In this document: one piece after another, positions 35,666 to 44,818 of the stretch
Layout: every line of letters starts with the position of its first letter
Numbering within the stretch: the first letter of the stretch is position 1
NCBI RefSeq assembly: GCF_000162875.1
Contig: NZ_GG700630.1
Span: 884,015 to 948,014 of the forward strand
Source of the DNA: Slackia exigua ATCC 700122
GTDB taxonomy: Bacteria; Actinomycetota; Coriobacteriia; Coriobacteriales; Eggerthellaceae
DNA: 64,000 bases
Reading direction: 5' to 3'
The notes under the pieces: model-generated
What the model was told of the DNA's origin: nothing
What the model saw: only the letters and a program-made list of their open reading frames with translations
The model's database searches: none
Made by a program: the position numbers and the translations under genes

Positions 35666-38089
35666 CTAATACGCCTCATCGAGCGGAGCATGGGCCTTCA
35701 CGTCGAGCGTGAAATCGGCGAGCTTGCCCTGCGCGAAGCGGTCGAGCGCGACCTCCGCGATCATGGCGGCGTTGTCGCCGCAGGCCGACAGCGGAGGCAT
35801 GACCAGACGGAACCCGTTCTTCGCGCACATCTTCTCGTAGGCCGCACGCAAGGCGGGATTGGCGGCGACGCCGCCGCCCAGACAGAACGTGCGCGAACCG
35901 GTCTCGATAAGCGCTGTACGGGCTTTCGCCACCTGGACGTCCACAACCGCCTGCTGGAAGCTGGCCGCGATGTCCGGGATGTTCAGCGGCATGCCCGCCT
36001 CCTGCTGCTTGTGGATATAGGTGATGACCGCGGTCTTCAGGCCGGACAGGCTGAAGCGCAGATCGCCCGAATGCATGAGCGCGCGGGGGAAATCGATGGC
36101 GCGTGGATTGCCTTTCGCTGCGTATCTGCTGATAATAGGGCCGCCCGGATACCCGAGGCCGAGCGCCTTGGAAACCTTGTCGAACGCTTCCCCCGCCGCA
36201 TCGTCGATCGTCGAGCCGAGCGTTTCGTAGTTCGCCCAGTCCTTCACGTGCACGAGCATCGTGTGTCCGCCGCTCACGAGCGAAACGACCATCGGAGGAG
36301 CGATCGCGGGATCGGCGATCTTGTTGGCGTACAGATGGCCTTCGAGATGGTTGACCGCGACGAGAGGAACCTCTGATCCCCAGGCAAGGCCCTTGGCGAA
36401 GGAGACGCCCACGACGAGCGCCCCGACAAGCCCCGGCGCATAGGTGACGGCGATCGCGTCCAGATCACGCCAGCGCAAAGACGGACGCCCGAGCGCGACT
36501 GCCGCACGCTCGAGGCATTCGTCCGCGACACCGCAGATGGCTTCGATATGCTTGCGACTCGCGATTTCGGGAACCACCCCGCCGAACCGTGCGTGGAAAT
36601 CGACCTGGGACGCCACGACATCCGAAAGGATCGTGCCGTCTCCTGCGATGATCGATGAGGCCGTTTCGTCGCATGAGCTTTCGAATGCGCAGATGAGAGG
36701 AGTAGAAACGGGTACGGTCGCAGGCACTGCGGCATCTGCGGCCGAATCGGTTTCCGAGACGTCGCCGTTCGAAGCGCCCGCATGCCCCGCAGGAGAGATC
36801 TCGTCGATCTTAAGCGACATGCCGGCGACATCGCGCGCGACCATCGGAAGCGGCCCCGTCATGATGACGGCATCCTCGCGATCGGAATAATAGCAGGGAC
36901 GGACCCCGATGCGCTCGATCCCGAGCGCCCCATAGAAGCGCTGCGCGCCTTCGTTCGATGCACGCACCTCAAGCGTCATCTCGATCGCGCCGAGGTCGCG
37001 CGCATCGGAAGCCACGAGGCCGATCAGGTGCCGCGCGATTCCCCGACGGCGCATATCGTCTTCGACGGCGATCTTCAGCACCTGGACCTGGCCGTCTACG
37101 ACAAGACCGCCGCAATATCCGACGAGCCGCTCCCCTACGAACGCGGCCCACCAGGTACGATCCTTGCGCGGAAGCTCATCGAGCACGGACGCCTCGCTCC
37201 AGGCGTCCGTGCCCATCGCGCGGGATTCGAGCGACGCGACATCGGGCGCATGCGCCGCATCGAGGGGACGGAACGTGAGCGCGCCCTCGGCTTGCACGCC
37301 CGACGCGAGGTTGCGCACCTCCGGCGCGGAAAGCCTTACCCGCTCGTTTTCCTCCGCATCGGACAGCCGCGTGTATACCGGAAGCAGCGTCGCCGCGTCG
37401 CCTCCGATGCGGCGGGCGCGCAGAAGGCCTTCGGGGCTCGGAGCCCAGAGGGCATCGTCGGCGACGGGAAAACCCGCTTCGGCGAAGGAACCCCGATACT
37501 TCGCGAGCGCATCGCCGCAGACGAGCACGTCGGAGCGAGCAGGCGTCGCATCGGGAAGCGCGACGGCGAGAGCCTCGTCGATCCAGTCCTGCACCGCGCG
37601 CGCGGACACGACGGCGTCGGACGTCAGGCGGTGCGCGCCTGCGCCATCGATCATGAAGAGCGCCGGATAGACCTCCTTGCGCATCGCATCGGCAGCGACG
37701 ATCATCGCTCCCCGGTACCCCGATTCCCACACGCCCCAAGCCACGGCATCAAGCGTCGAAACGCCGAACAGCGGGACCTCGAGACCCGACGCGATTCCCT
37801 TGGCGGCGGCCATGCAGATGCGCACGCCCGTGAAGCTGCCCGGACCGCGGCCGCACACGACGGCGGCGATGTCGTCCTTCTCGATGTTCTCCCCGGCCAT
37901 CAGCTCATCGATCATAGGGATGAGCACGGTGTTGCTCGCGCGATGGGCGGCGCGCGCCTCTCCGGCAACGAGGCGCGCAGGGGCCTCCTTCAACACGATG
38001 CGACCCGCTTCTGCTCCATCCGCATCGACGGATCCTATGCCGACGACGACGGCCTCGTTCGCCGTATCGAATGCGAGGACGTATCCCAT
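35666..38089 (-). CDS. Fused TsaB-RimI-TsaD, tRNA t6A synthesis and N-acetyltransferase
   Basis: An 807-residue protein with three domains. Residues 1-250 are TsaB (MGYVLAFDTANEAVVVGI, GRGPGSFTGVR). Residues 270-415 are a RimI-type GNAT acetyltransferase (LKIAVEDDMRRRGIARHLI, NEGAQRFYGALGI). Residues 465-807 are TsaD (FESSCDETASSI, metal motif HLEGH, VSGGHTMLV, GEAFDKVSKALGLGYPGGP). A Ser/Ala/Pro-rich linker (415-465) joins the parts. TsaB and TsaD form the threonylcarbamoyl-transfer core for t6A37; RimI acetylates ribosomal protein S18 in E. coli. All three keep their key motifs. The ATG has GGAAGG upstream. Confidence 0.94.
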   Translation of the reverse strand: MGYVLAFDTANEAVVVGIGSVDADGAEAGRIVLKEAPARLVAGEARAAHRASNTVLIPMIDELMAGENIEKDDIAAVVCGRGPGSFTGVRICMAAAKGIASGLEVPLFGVSTLDAVAWGVWESGYRGAMIVAADAMRKEVYPALFMIDGAGAHRLTSDAVVSARAVQDWIDEALAVALPDATPARSDVLVCGDALAKYRGSFAEAGFPVADDALWAPSPEGLLRARRIGGDAATLLPVYTRLSDAEENERVRLSAPEVRNLASGVQAEGALTFRPLDAAHAPDVASLESRAMGTDAWSEASVLDELPRKDRTWWAAFVGERLVGYCGGLVVDGQVQVLKIAVEDDMRRRGIARHLIGLVASDARDLGAIEMTLEVRASNEGAQRFYGALGIERIGVRPCYYSDREDAVIMTGPLPMVARDVAGMSLKIDEISPAGHAGASNGDVSETDSAADAAVPATVPVSTPLICAFESSCDETASSIIAGDGTILSDVVASQVDFHARFGGVVPEIASRKHIEAICGVADECLERAAVALGRPSLRWRDLDAIAVTYAPGLVGALVVGVSFAKGLAWGSEVPLVAVNHLEGHLYANKIADPAIAPPMVVSLVSGGHTMLVHVKDWANYETLGSTIDDAAGEAFDKVSKALGLGYPGGPIISRYAAKGNPRAIDFPRALMHSGDLRFSLSGLKTAVITYIHKQQEAGMPLNIPDIAASFQQAVVDVQVAKARTALIETGSRTFCLGGGVAANPALRAAYEKMCAKNGFRLVMPPLSACGDNAAMIAEVALDRFAQGKLADFTLDVKAHAPLDEAY

Positions 38090-38135
38090 GATGTTTCGCC
38101 TTCCCTCATATGAACGCTGCCATAGTAGCAGCGAA

Positions 38136-38159
38136 AACGCCCGGGCACGCCCGGGCGTT
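38136..38159 (-). terminator. Terminator after bioY
   Basis: AACGCCCGGG-CACG-CCCGGGCGTT is a perfect 10-bp stem with a 4-nt loop; on the minus strand TTTTCGC follows the stem. It lies about 70 nt past bioY and close before the fused tsa gene start. Confidence 0.75.
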
Positions 38160-38188
38160 CGTCAAGTCACTCACAAAGAGGATATCCG

Positions 38189-38221
38189 CCTCGTAACGCA
38201 TGGCACGCATGCGTTACGAGG
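38189..38221 (-). terminator. Stable hairpin directly after bioY
   Basis: The 13-bp arms 38189-38201 and 38209-38221 are perfect (CCTCGTAACGCAT) with a 7-nt loop, 11 nt after the bioY stop. There is no T-run, so it may block 3' exonucleases rather than end transcription. Confidence 0.55.
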
Positions 38222-38231
38222 GATTCGCAGC

Positions 38232-38789
38232 TCAAGCCCTTGCTTTGCGCAGCTCCGGAACCGCCTGGCGCACCGAATGGGCAAGCGCGACGCCGATCGC
38301 AAGCTTGATGGCGTCGAGCAGGATGAACGGCGCGATGCCGGCAAGGAACGCCGCGGCGGGACCCAGGTCTGCAACGGCCATGAGCTGCACCCATCCGCAC
38401 AGGTATGAAACGGCGAGGAACGCGACGGCCGCCACGCCTTCCCGCGCGTATGACGCCGCTTTGGAAGAAGGCTCGGGCCAGAATCGGAGGACAGCGACGG
38501 CGAGCAGGGCGCCCAAGGCGAACCCGTAGATGAATCCGCCCGACGTGCCCAGCATGACCCCCATGCCGCCGCGCATGCCCGAGAACACGGGAATGCCGAG
38601 CGCACCGATGGCGACATATGCGAATATGCTGATGAGCGCTTCACGCGACGGCAGCAGGAGCAGCACGAAGACCATCATCATGGTCTGGAGCGTGAACGGC
38701 ACGGGGCCGAGCGGCACCGTGACCCATGCGCCTACCGCGAGCAGCGCGATGGAAAGTCCGCAGAATGCGACGGAACGGCTTCGAGACAT
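38232..38789 (-). CDS. bioY: Biotin transporter BioY
   Basis: BioY is the substrate-binding membrane subunit (S component) of biotin ECF transporters. The 185-residue protein has six membrane segments and the motifs VPFTLQTMMMVFVLLLLPSR, IPVFSGMRGGMGVMLGTSGG and GGFIYGFALGAL that line the biotin site. No EcfA or EcfT genes are nearby, so it works alone or with shared ECF modules. AAAGGACC precedes the ATG. A biotin ligase gene (BirA-like) is elsewhere in the window, consistent with biotin uptake rather than synthesis. Confidence 0.93.
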   Translation of the reverse strand: MSRSRSVAFCGLSIALLAVGAWVTVPLGPVPFTLQTMMMVFVLLLLPSREALISIFAYVAIGALGIPVFSGMRGGMGVMLGTSGGFIYGFALGALLAVAVLRFWPEPSSKAASYAREGVAAVAFLAVSYLCGWVQLMAVADLGPAAAFLAGIAPFILLDAIKLAIGVALAHSVRQAVPELRKARA

Positions 38790-38887
38790 GGAGGTCCTTT
38801 CCGGAAGCGCGCGAGGCGAACGCTCCCTTGAACAGAAACGACCCCTCGACGAGGGGCCGCGAACGGCACGATGCCGTTTGAGACGGA

Positions 38888-38973
38888 TGGTGCCCGAGAC
38901 GAGATTCGAACTCGTACATCTGTGAAGATAGCGGTTTTTGAGACCGCCGCGTCTGCCATTCCGCCACTCGGGC
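38888..38973 (-). tRNA. tRNA-Leu (anticodon CAA)
   Basis: Minus strand; acceptor stem GCCCGAG/CTCGGGC, anticodon stem-loop GCGGT-CTCAAAA-ACCGC giving CAA, the long variable arm of class II tRNAs (TATCTTCACAGATGT), T arm ending TTCGAAT, discriminator A and encoded CCA. It lies about 100 nt upstream of bioY. Confidence 0.96.
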
Positions 38974-38983
38974 GCAGTGGCGA

Positions 38984-38989
38984 ATTATA
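38984..38989 (-). promoter_or_regulatory. -10 box of tRNA-Leu
   Basis: Perfect TATAAT on the minus strand, 11 nt before the tRNA 5' end. The -35 box is unclear. Confidence 0.6.
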
Positions 38990-39094
38990 CCTGAACGCCC
39001 GAGTCCTTCCAAGATGGCGAAGGGGCATGCCCGTCTGCTATCGTAGGCGGCGTTCCGCACCCGTTCCTGCCTACGAGCCAAGGAGGCCGACGCC

Positions 39095-40540
39095 ATGGCC
39101 GCATACGTCCCCGACGTTTCGATCCTGCAAGAAGCCGACGCATTCATCGATGCCCATTGGGAAGAGATCGTCGAAGAGATCGGGCGGCTCATCGCCGTGC
39201 CGAGCGTCGTCGACTTCGATGCCGCGACGCCCGAGCATCCGAGCGGAAAAAAGGCCCACGACGGTCTGAATGCCGCTGTCGATTTGGCCCGCCGCCTGGG
39301 CTTCGAGGCAACCGATAACGACGGCAACGTCGGCGTCGCCGTGCTGCCGGGAGAGCGCCCCGAGACACTCGCGATGATCTGCCATGCCGACGTCGTGCAG
39401 CCAGGCATCGGCTGGACGGTCGACCCCTGGACGCTCGTGCGGCGCGACGGCTTTCTCATCGGGCGCGGCGTCGTCGACGACAAGGGCCCGCTCGCGATAT
39501 CCCTGTACTGCATGAAGTTCTTCGCCGACCGCGGCATTCGCCTGCCCTATACGATGCATATGATCATGGGTGCGAACGAAGAGGTCGGCACGATGCAGGA
39601 CGTCGCCTTCTATCTGGAGAAATACGGAGCTCCCGCATTCACGTTCACGCCTGACGACATGTTCCCCGTCTGCTATGGGGAAAAGGGCTGCGTCAACGCC
39701 GAAATCGTCTCGCCGGCCTTCGAGGACGGCGCGATCGTCGATTTCACGACCGGCGAATCGTCTCTGAATGCCGTGCCCAGCATGGCCGCGCTCGTGGTGA
39801 GGCACGAGGGAAGCGGCCTGCCCGATACCGACCGCGTGACCGTGACCGAGGAAAACGTGGACGGCATCCCCTGCGCGCGCATCGTCGCGCACGGAAGGGG
39901 CGGGCACGCATCCATGCCTGAAGGCACCGTCAACGCCATCGGGCTCGCCTGCGACTACGCGCTTGAACATAGGCTCGTCGACGGCGCCGAGGCCGATTTC
40001 CTTCGGCTCGTATCGGCGCTCGCGGCATCCACCGACGGCGCCGCCGCGGGCATCGATTGCTCCGATGCGCACTTCGATCCGTTGACCGGCGTCATCGGAA
40101 CCGTCCGCACGGAAGGAGCGCGCGTCGTGGCGACGCTCGACATCCGCTTCCCCACCGCCACCACGGCCGATGCGATCATGGAATCGCTTCGGTCCGTCGC
40201 AGCGGCCGCAGGCGCCGATGCGCGCTTCGTCAGCGGGCGCGATCCTTTCGTCCTCGATCCCGAAAGCCCGGTCGTGCGCACGCTCGCGCAGGCGTACCGC
40301 GACGCCACGGGACTGGAAGGCGAACCCTTCACGATCGGCGGCGGAACCTATGCACGCGCCTTCCCCTGCGCCGCGAGCTTCGGCGTGCTGGATCCGCACG
40401 ACGACTACCCCGATTGGGTCGGCCAGATGCACGGCGCCGACGAAGGCGTTGCGGAAGAAACGCTCAAGCGCGCGATGCGCGTCTACATCCTGACCATCGA
40501 CCGCCTGATGGGAATGGATCTGAACGACCTGTCCGCATAG
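39095..40540 (+). CDS. M20-family dipeptidase (PepV/Sapep-like)
   Basis: A zinc- or manganese-dependent dipeptidase, 481 residues. It has the M20 catalytic motifs: MICHADVV with the first metal-ligand His and catalytic Asp, GRGVVDDKGP with the bridging Asp, GANEEVGTMQD with the catalytic and metal Glu pair, and a C-terminal metal His in GQMHGADEGV. The dimerization lid domain lies between (about 200-330). It likely releases amino acids from dipeptides inside the cell. AAGGAGG precedes the ATG. It is monocistronic and converges on folD. Confidence 0.92.
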   Translation: MAAYVPDVSILQEADAFIDAHWEEIVEEIGRLIAVPSVVDFDAATPEHPSGKKAHDGLNAAVDLARRLGFEATDNDGNVGVAVLPGERPETLAMICHADVVQPGIGWTVDPWTLVRRDGFLIGRGVVDDKGPLAISLYCMKFFADRGIRLPYTMHMIMGANEEVGTMQDVAFYLEKYGAPAFTFTPDDMFPVCYGEKGCVNAEIVSPAFEDGAIVDFTTGESSLNAVPSMAALVVRHEGSGLPDTDRVTVTEENVDGIPCARIVAHGRGGHASMPEGTVNAIGLACDYALEHRLVDGAEADFLRLVSALAASTDGAAAGIDCSDAHFDPLTGVIGTVRTEGARVVATLDIRFPTATTADAIMESLRSVAAAAGADARFVSGRDPFVLDPESPVVRTLAQAYRDATGLEGEPFTIGGGTYARAFPCAASFGVLDPHDDYPDWVGQMHGADEGVAEETLKRAMRVYILTIDRLMGMDLNDLSA

Positions 40541-40622
40541 TCCGGGAATACGAGATGGCGGGTGCGCCCCGTCGGACGCGCCCGCCGTTCGTCATCTTAT
40601 TCGAGACAGAAAGCGCTCCCGG

Positions 40623-41474
40623 CTACGCCGTCGCCTTGAGCGCAGCCTGGACCACGTGATCGAGCAGAACCTGCGTCGTGACGCCTCCCACGCCGCGCGG
40701 AACAGGCGTGATAGCATCGACGATGGGCTCGACGGCCGCGAAGTCGACATCGCCGCAGAGCGCCCCCGCCTCGTCGACGTTCATGCCGACGTCGATCACG
40801 ACCTGGCCGGGTGCGAAGCATGCGGCTCCATACGCCTTCGCACGTCCCGTAGCACAGACGACCACATCGGCCGCGCGCATCTTCGCAGGTAAGTCGCGTG
40901 TATGCGAATGGCAGACGGTCACGGTCGCATTGCGGGAAAGGATCAATGCCGCCACGGGCCGCCCGATCACCAGGCTTCGTCCCACGACGACCGCATCCGC
41001 ACCGTCGAGCGGCACCTCGTAATGATCGAGCATCTCGATGCAGGCCTGCGCGGTGCACGGCGCGAATCCGACGCCCGATTCCGTGAACACCCCGGAAAGC
41101 GAGGCTTCTCCCGCCGCGTCGACATCCTTTTCGGGAGCGAGCGCAGCGCAGACCGCCCTCTCATCCACGCCGGCAGGCATGGGACGAAACATCAGGCATC
41201 CGTGGATCGTCGGATCGCCGTTGACCGCATGCACGGCCTTCAGCACCTCATCGGTTCCGACGTCGGCCGGAAGGACGACCTGGCGCACGCTGACGCCGAG
41301 AGCTTCCGCGCGCTTGACCGCCGTGCGTTCGTAGGCCAGATCATCGGGGCGTTCCCCGATGCGCAGAATCGCGAGCGTCGGCACGACGCCGCGCACCGCA
41401 AGCTCGGCCACGCCTTCGCGCGCACGCGCGGCGATGCGGGCCGATACGTCTTTCCCCACAAGAAGGCGTCCCAT
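40623..41474 (-). CDS. folD: FolD-type methylene-tetrahydrofolate dehydrogenase with altered cyclohydrolase site
   Basis: A 283-residue FolD-family protein, usual length. It has the substrate-domain pattern AILRIGERPDDLAY and the Rossmann segment VVVGRSLVIGRPVAALIL with PEKDVDA kept. The catalytic lysine of the YxxxK motif is Ala52 here (YERTAVKRAE, only Lys54 is kept), and the conserved Gln of VQLPLP is Phe96 (LMFRPMP). Both are required for cyclohydrolase activity in known enzymes. It probably acts only as a dehydrogenase, with FchA upstream doing the cyclohydrolase step. It is the third gene after fhs and fchA, 86 nt after fchA. Confidence 0.88.
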   Translation of the reverse strand: MGRLLVGKDVSARIAARAREGVAELAVRGVVPTLAILRIGERPDDLAYERTAVKRAEALGVSVRQVVLPADVGTDEVLKAVHAVNGDPTIHGCLMFRPMPAGVDERAVCAALAPEKDVDAAGEASLSGVFTESGVGFAPCTAQACIEMLDHYEVPLDGADAVVVGRSLVIGRPVAALILSRNATVTVCHSHTRDLPAKMRAADVVVCATGRAKAYGAACFAPGQVVIDVGMNVDEAGALCGDVDFAAVEPIVDAITPVPRGVGGVTTQVLLDHVVQAALKATA

Positions 41475-41560
41475 GGAACTCCTTATCTGATCGAAACCCT
41501 CTTCCAGTGGCGCGCGAAACCCCCTTGTGCGGGAACGGGCGCGGCGCCGGAAGACGCTTC

Positions 41561-42178
41561 CTACACGTTGTCTTTCACGAAGTCGTACACGACCTGGGCG
41601 GAATACTCGAACGTACGGATCATGTCGTCGACTTCGCCGAGATAGGCCTGCGCTGCATCGGCGTCCTTCATGTACGCCGCGTTGACGCGCACGTTGAGCG
41701 CGGCCGCCTTCATGGCGCCGAGGGCGATGATGACCGAGGCACCCACGTCGGACAGGATCATCCTGTCCACAAGCCCGATCAGGTCGTGATCGATCTCGAT
41801 CACCTTCGCGCAGATGCGCATGATCTGCATGGGCACCTCGCAGGCGCCGACGAGCGCTTCCTGCTGGGCTTCGCTCTTCCGCACGCGTTCTTCCGGCGTC
41901 GATTTGGGCATCTTCCAGGTGGCCGCGAGGGCACCGAATGCAACGGCGTCCTCTTCGACGAGCCCGACCAGCGCCTCGCGGCAGGATGCGAGCATATCGG
42001 TCTGCTCCTGCAGCTTGCCGGCGATGCTCTCGTAGGCGCGCTTGCGTCCGGCGATCGCGATCACCATGCTCGCAAGGGCGGCCGAAAGGGCCCCGACGTA
42101 CGCCGAGGCCCCGCCCCCGCCTGGCGCGGGGGCGTCGGATGCAAGTTCGTTGAGGAATGTTTCGTCGATGGCAGGCAT
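41561..42178 (-). CDS. fchA: Methenyl-THF cyclohydrolase / formimino-THF cyclodeaminase family (FchA)
   Basis: A 205-residue helical protein of the cyclodeaminase/cyclohydrolase family. It has the start FLNELASDAPAPGGGGASAY, with the Gly-rich turn, and the conserved helices through MKAAALNVRVNAAYMKD. FchA converts methenyl-THF to formyl-THF; the same fold also releases ammonia from formimino-THF. The ATG overlaps the fhs stop by 1 nt (TAATG). With no hut or purine-fermentation genes nearby, the role with Fhs and FolD favours cyclohydrolase activity. Confidence 0.92.
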   Translation of the reverse strand: MPAIDETFLNELASDAPAPGGGGASAYVGALSAALASMVIAIAGRKRAYESIAGKLQEQTDMLASCREALVGLVEEDAVAFGALAATWKMPKSTPEERVRKSEAQQEALVGACEVPMQIMRICAKVIEIDHDLIGLVDRMILSDVGASVIIALGAMKAAALNVRVNAAYMKDADAAQAYLGEVDDMIRTFEYSAQVVYDFVKDNV

Positions 42179-43845
42179 TAGAACAGTCCCGTGATCCTTC
42201 CCGTTTCGTCGACGTCGATGCGCTCGGCCGCAGGATGCTTCGGCAAACCGGGCATCGTCATGATATCGCCCGTCAAGGCGACCACGAAGCCCGCGCCCGC
42301 CGCCACGCGCAGGTTGCGGACGGTGATCGTGAAGCCGCGCGGAGCGCCGAGGCGCTTCGGGTCGTCGGAGAAGCTGTACTGGGTCTTGGCCATGCAGACC
42401 GGCATCCCGTCGAATCCCTGCGCCTTGAGGCGCGCAAGCTGCTTCGCGGCGGCCGGCGTGAATTCGACCCCGTCGGCGCGGTAGACGCGCGCGGCGATGG
42501 AGCCGAGTGCCTCTTCGACCGGAGCGCCGCCTTCATAGCAGAAATCGAAATCGTTCGGCTGCTCGCACAGGCGCACGACCTCTTCGGCCAGCGCGGTCCC
42601 GCCCGCGCCGCCGCGCGCCCAGACCTCGGACAGAGCGACGTTCACGCCGAGCTCCTTGCAGGTTTCCTCCACGAGGGCGAGCTCCGCCTCCGTGTCGGTC
42701 GGGAAGCGGTTGATGGCCACGACGCAGGGCAGATGGTAGACCTGCGTGATGTTCTCGACATGCTGCAGCAGGTTCGGCAGGCCCGCCTTGAGGGCGTCGA
42801 GGTTCTCTTCGCCCAGATCGGCCTTCGCCACGCCTCCATGGTTCTTGAGCGCGCGCACCGTGGCCACGACGACGACCGCGTCGGGCGCAAGGCCCGCCAG
42901 GCGGCATTTGATGTCAAGGAACTTCTCGGCTCCCAGATCGGCGCCGAAGCCGGCTTCGGTGACGCAGTAGTCGCCCAGCGCGAGGGCCATGCGCGTGGAT
43001 ATGAGCGAGTTGCAGCCATGCGCGATATTGGCGAAGGGGCCGCCATGCACGAACGCCGGCGTGCCTTCGAGCGTCTGCACCAGATTGGGCTTGAGCGCAT
43101 CCTTGAGCAACGCGCACATGGCGCCTTCCGCATGCAGCTCGCCCGCCGTGATCGGGGTGTCGGCGGCGGTGTATCCCACGACGATGCGCGCCAGGCGCGA
43201 CTTGAGGTCCGACACATCGGTCGCCAGGCAGAACACGGCCATGACCTCGGATGCGACCGTGATGTCGAAGCCGTCTTCGCGCGGGACGCCGTGCGCCGGG
43301 CCGCCTAAGCCGTCCACGATGCTGCGCAGCTGGCGGTCGTTCATGTCCACGACGCGCTTCCAGGCGATCTTGCGCACATCGAAGCCGAGCGCGTTGCCTT
43401 GCTTGATGTGGTTGTCGATCATCGCGGCGAGAAGGTTGTTGGCGGCTCCTATGGCGTGGAAGTCGCCCGTGAAATGCAGATTGATGTCTTCCATAGGAAT
43501 GACCTGGGCATACCCGCCGCCCGCAGCGCCGCCCTTGATGCCGAAGACAGGACCGAGCGAAGGCTCGCGCAATGCGACGAGCGCATTCTTGCCGATGCGG
43601 CGCATGGCATCCGCGAGGCCGACCGTCGTCGTGGTCTTGCCTTCGCCGGCAGGCGTCGGATTGATGGCCGTCACGAGCACGAGCTTGCCGGCTTCGCGCG
43701 GCTTGTCGCGCAGGAGGTTGTAGTCGACCTTGGCCTTGCTGCCGCCGTACTGCTCCAGGTATTCCTCGGGAATGCCCGCCGCACGGGCTATCTCGGTGAT
43801 GCGCCGAGGCGTCACGGACTGGGCGATTTCGATATCGGACAGCAT
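42178..43845 (-). CDS. fhs: Formate-tetrahydrofolate ligase
   Basis: Fhs makes 10-formyl-THF from formate, THF and ATP. The 555-residue protein has the P-loop [17 protein letters not shown] (about residues 63-79), [21 protein letters not shown]-type region in two parts (residues 93-112), [17 protein letters not shown], and [13 protein letters not shown]. The ATG at 43845 has GGAAGG upstream; the frame farther upstream is not family sequence. It opens the fhs-fchA-folD operon, which carries C1 units between formate and methylene-THF, as in the methyl branch of acetogenesis or in formate-fed purine and thymidylate synthesis. Confidence 0.96.
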   Translation of the reverse strand: MLSDIEIAQSVTPRRITEIARAAGIPEEYLEQYGGSKAKVDYNLLRDKPREAGKLVLVTAINPTPAGEGKTTTTVGLADAMRRIGKNALVALREPSLGPVFGIKGGAAGGGYAQVIPMEDINLHFTGDFHAIGAANNLLAAMIDNHIKQGNALGFDVRKIAWKRVVDMNDRQLRSIVDGLGGPAHGVPREDGFDITVASEVMAVFCLATDVSDLKSRLARIVVGYTAADTPITAGELHAEGAMCALLKDALKPNLVQTLEGTPAFVHGGPFANIAHGCNSLISTRMALALGDYCVTEAGFGADLGAEKFLDIKCRLAGLAPDAVVVVATVRALKNHGGVAKADLGEENLDALKAGLPNLLQHVENITQVYHLPCVVAINRFPTDTEAELALVEETCKELGVNVALSEVWARGGAGGTALAEEVVRLCEQPNDFDFCYEGGAPVEEALGSIAARVYRADGVEFTPAAAKQLARLKAQGFDGMPVCMAKTQYSFSDDPKRLGAPRGFTITVRNLRVAAGAGFVVALTGDIMTMPGLPKHPAAERIDVDETGRITGLF

Positions 43846-43913
43846 GGGCCTTCCCTTCCTTCGTCGCGCACGTCCGAAGAGGCGCGCATGGTTCATGCGG
43901 GGTATGAAGCAGA

Positions 43914-43919
43914 ATTATA
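43914..43919 (-). promoter_or_regulatory. Candidate -10 box of fhs
   Basis: TATAAT on the minus strand, about 70 nt before the fhs ATG. No clear -35. Confidence 0.5.
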
Positions 43920-44028
43920 CGGAGCGCGTCCGATGCGGCGGAGCACTCATCCCCATGCGGCGCGAATCGATTGTTGACGGGAAGGAATCAGCGGAACGGA
44001 GCCATCCAGAGGTCGGATGCGCACGTGC

Positions 44029-44034
44029 TAGAAT
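44029..44034 (+). promoter_or_regulatory. Candidate extended -10 of the two-component operon
   Basis: TGCTAGAAT has TGn before TAGAAT, a good extended -10, 86 nt before the response-regulator ATG. Confidence 0.45.
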
Positions 44035-44119
44035 ACGAACGAAAGCCACGTCAGGCGCACGTCCGCATGCTGCGCGGCGGCGCCGGCGCGAATCGTCCCC
44101 GAGGAATTCCGAGGCCACC

Positions 44120-44812
44120 ATGAGCGATGCTCCCGAATCCATCCTGATCGTCGACGACGAGCAGTCCATCACCGACTTCGTTTCGTACAGCCTGAAGAAA
44201 GAGGGCTTCTCCGTCGATACCGCCGCGAACGGCGAAGAGGGCCTGGCCGCGGCCATGCGCAAAGACTACGACCTGTTCATCCTCGACATCATGCTTCCGG
44301 GCATGGACGGCTACGAGCTCTGCCGCCGCCTGCGCGCGCGCACCGCATCGCCCGTCCTCTTCCTGTCCGCCCGCGACACCGAGCTCGACAAGGTGGTCGG
44401 ATTGGAAATCGGCGGCGACGACTACCTGGCGAAGCCCTTCGGCGTACGCGAGCTCATCGCGCGCGTCCGCGCGCTGCTGCGTCGCGGCCGCCTGGAGGAT
44501 TCCCCGACCGACCAGTCCATCTCCGCGGGCGGCGTGACCTTGAACGAAGGCCGCCATTCCGCCGACGGCCCCAACGGCCCGATCGACCTCACGCCGCGCG
44601 AATTCGAGCTGCTCGCCGCCCTTATGAAGGTGGCCGGCAAGGTGGCCACGCGCGAAGAGCTCCTGAGAGAAGCCTGGGACTGGGAATACATCACCGAGAC
44701 CAAGACCGTCGACACGCATATCAAGCGTCTGCGCGACAAGCTGTCCGCCGCCGGCATAGACCAGAACGTCATCGAGACGGTCCGCGGCTACGGGTACCGT
44801 TTCAAGGCGTAA
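44120..44812 (+). CDS. OmpR/PhoB-family response regulator
   Basis: A 230-residue regulator. The receiver domain has the acidic pocket in LIVDDEQ, the phosphorylation site Asp56 in ILDIMLPGMDG, the Thr/Ser position LFLSARD, and Lys in LAKPFG. A winged helix of the OmpR type follows, with TPREFELLAAL and VDTHIKRLRDKL. It lies 6 nt before its histidine kinase gene. The target genes are unknown; the family covers phosphate and cell-envelope stress. Confidence 0.94.
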   Translation: MSDAPESILIVDDEQSITDFVSYSLKKEGFSVDTAANGEEGLAAAMRKDYDLFILDIMLPGMDGYELCRRLRARTASPVLFLSARDTELDKVVGLEIGGDDYLAKPFGVRELIARVRALLRRGRLEDSPTDQSISAGGVTLNEGRHSADGPNGPIDLTPREFELLAALMKVAGKVATREELLREAWDWEYITETKTVDTHIKRLRDKLSAAGIDQNVIETVRGYGYRFKA

Positions 44813-44818
44813 ACGCGC

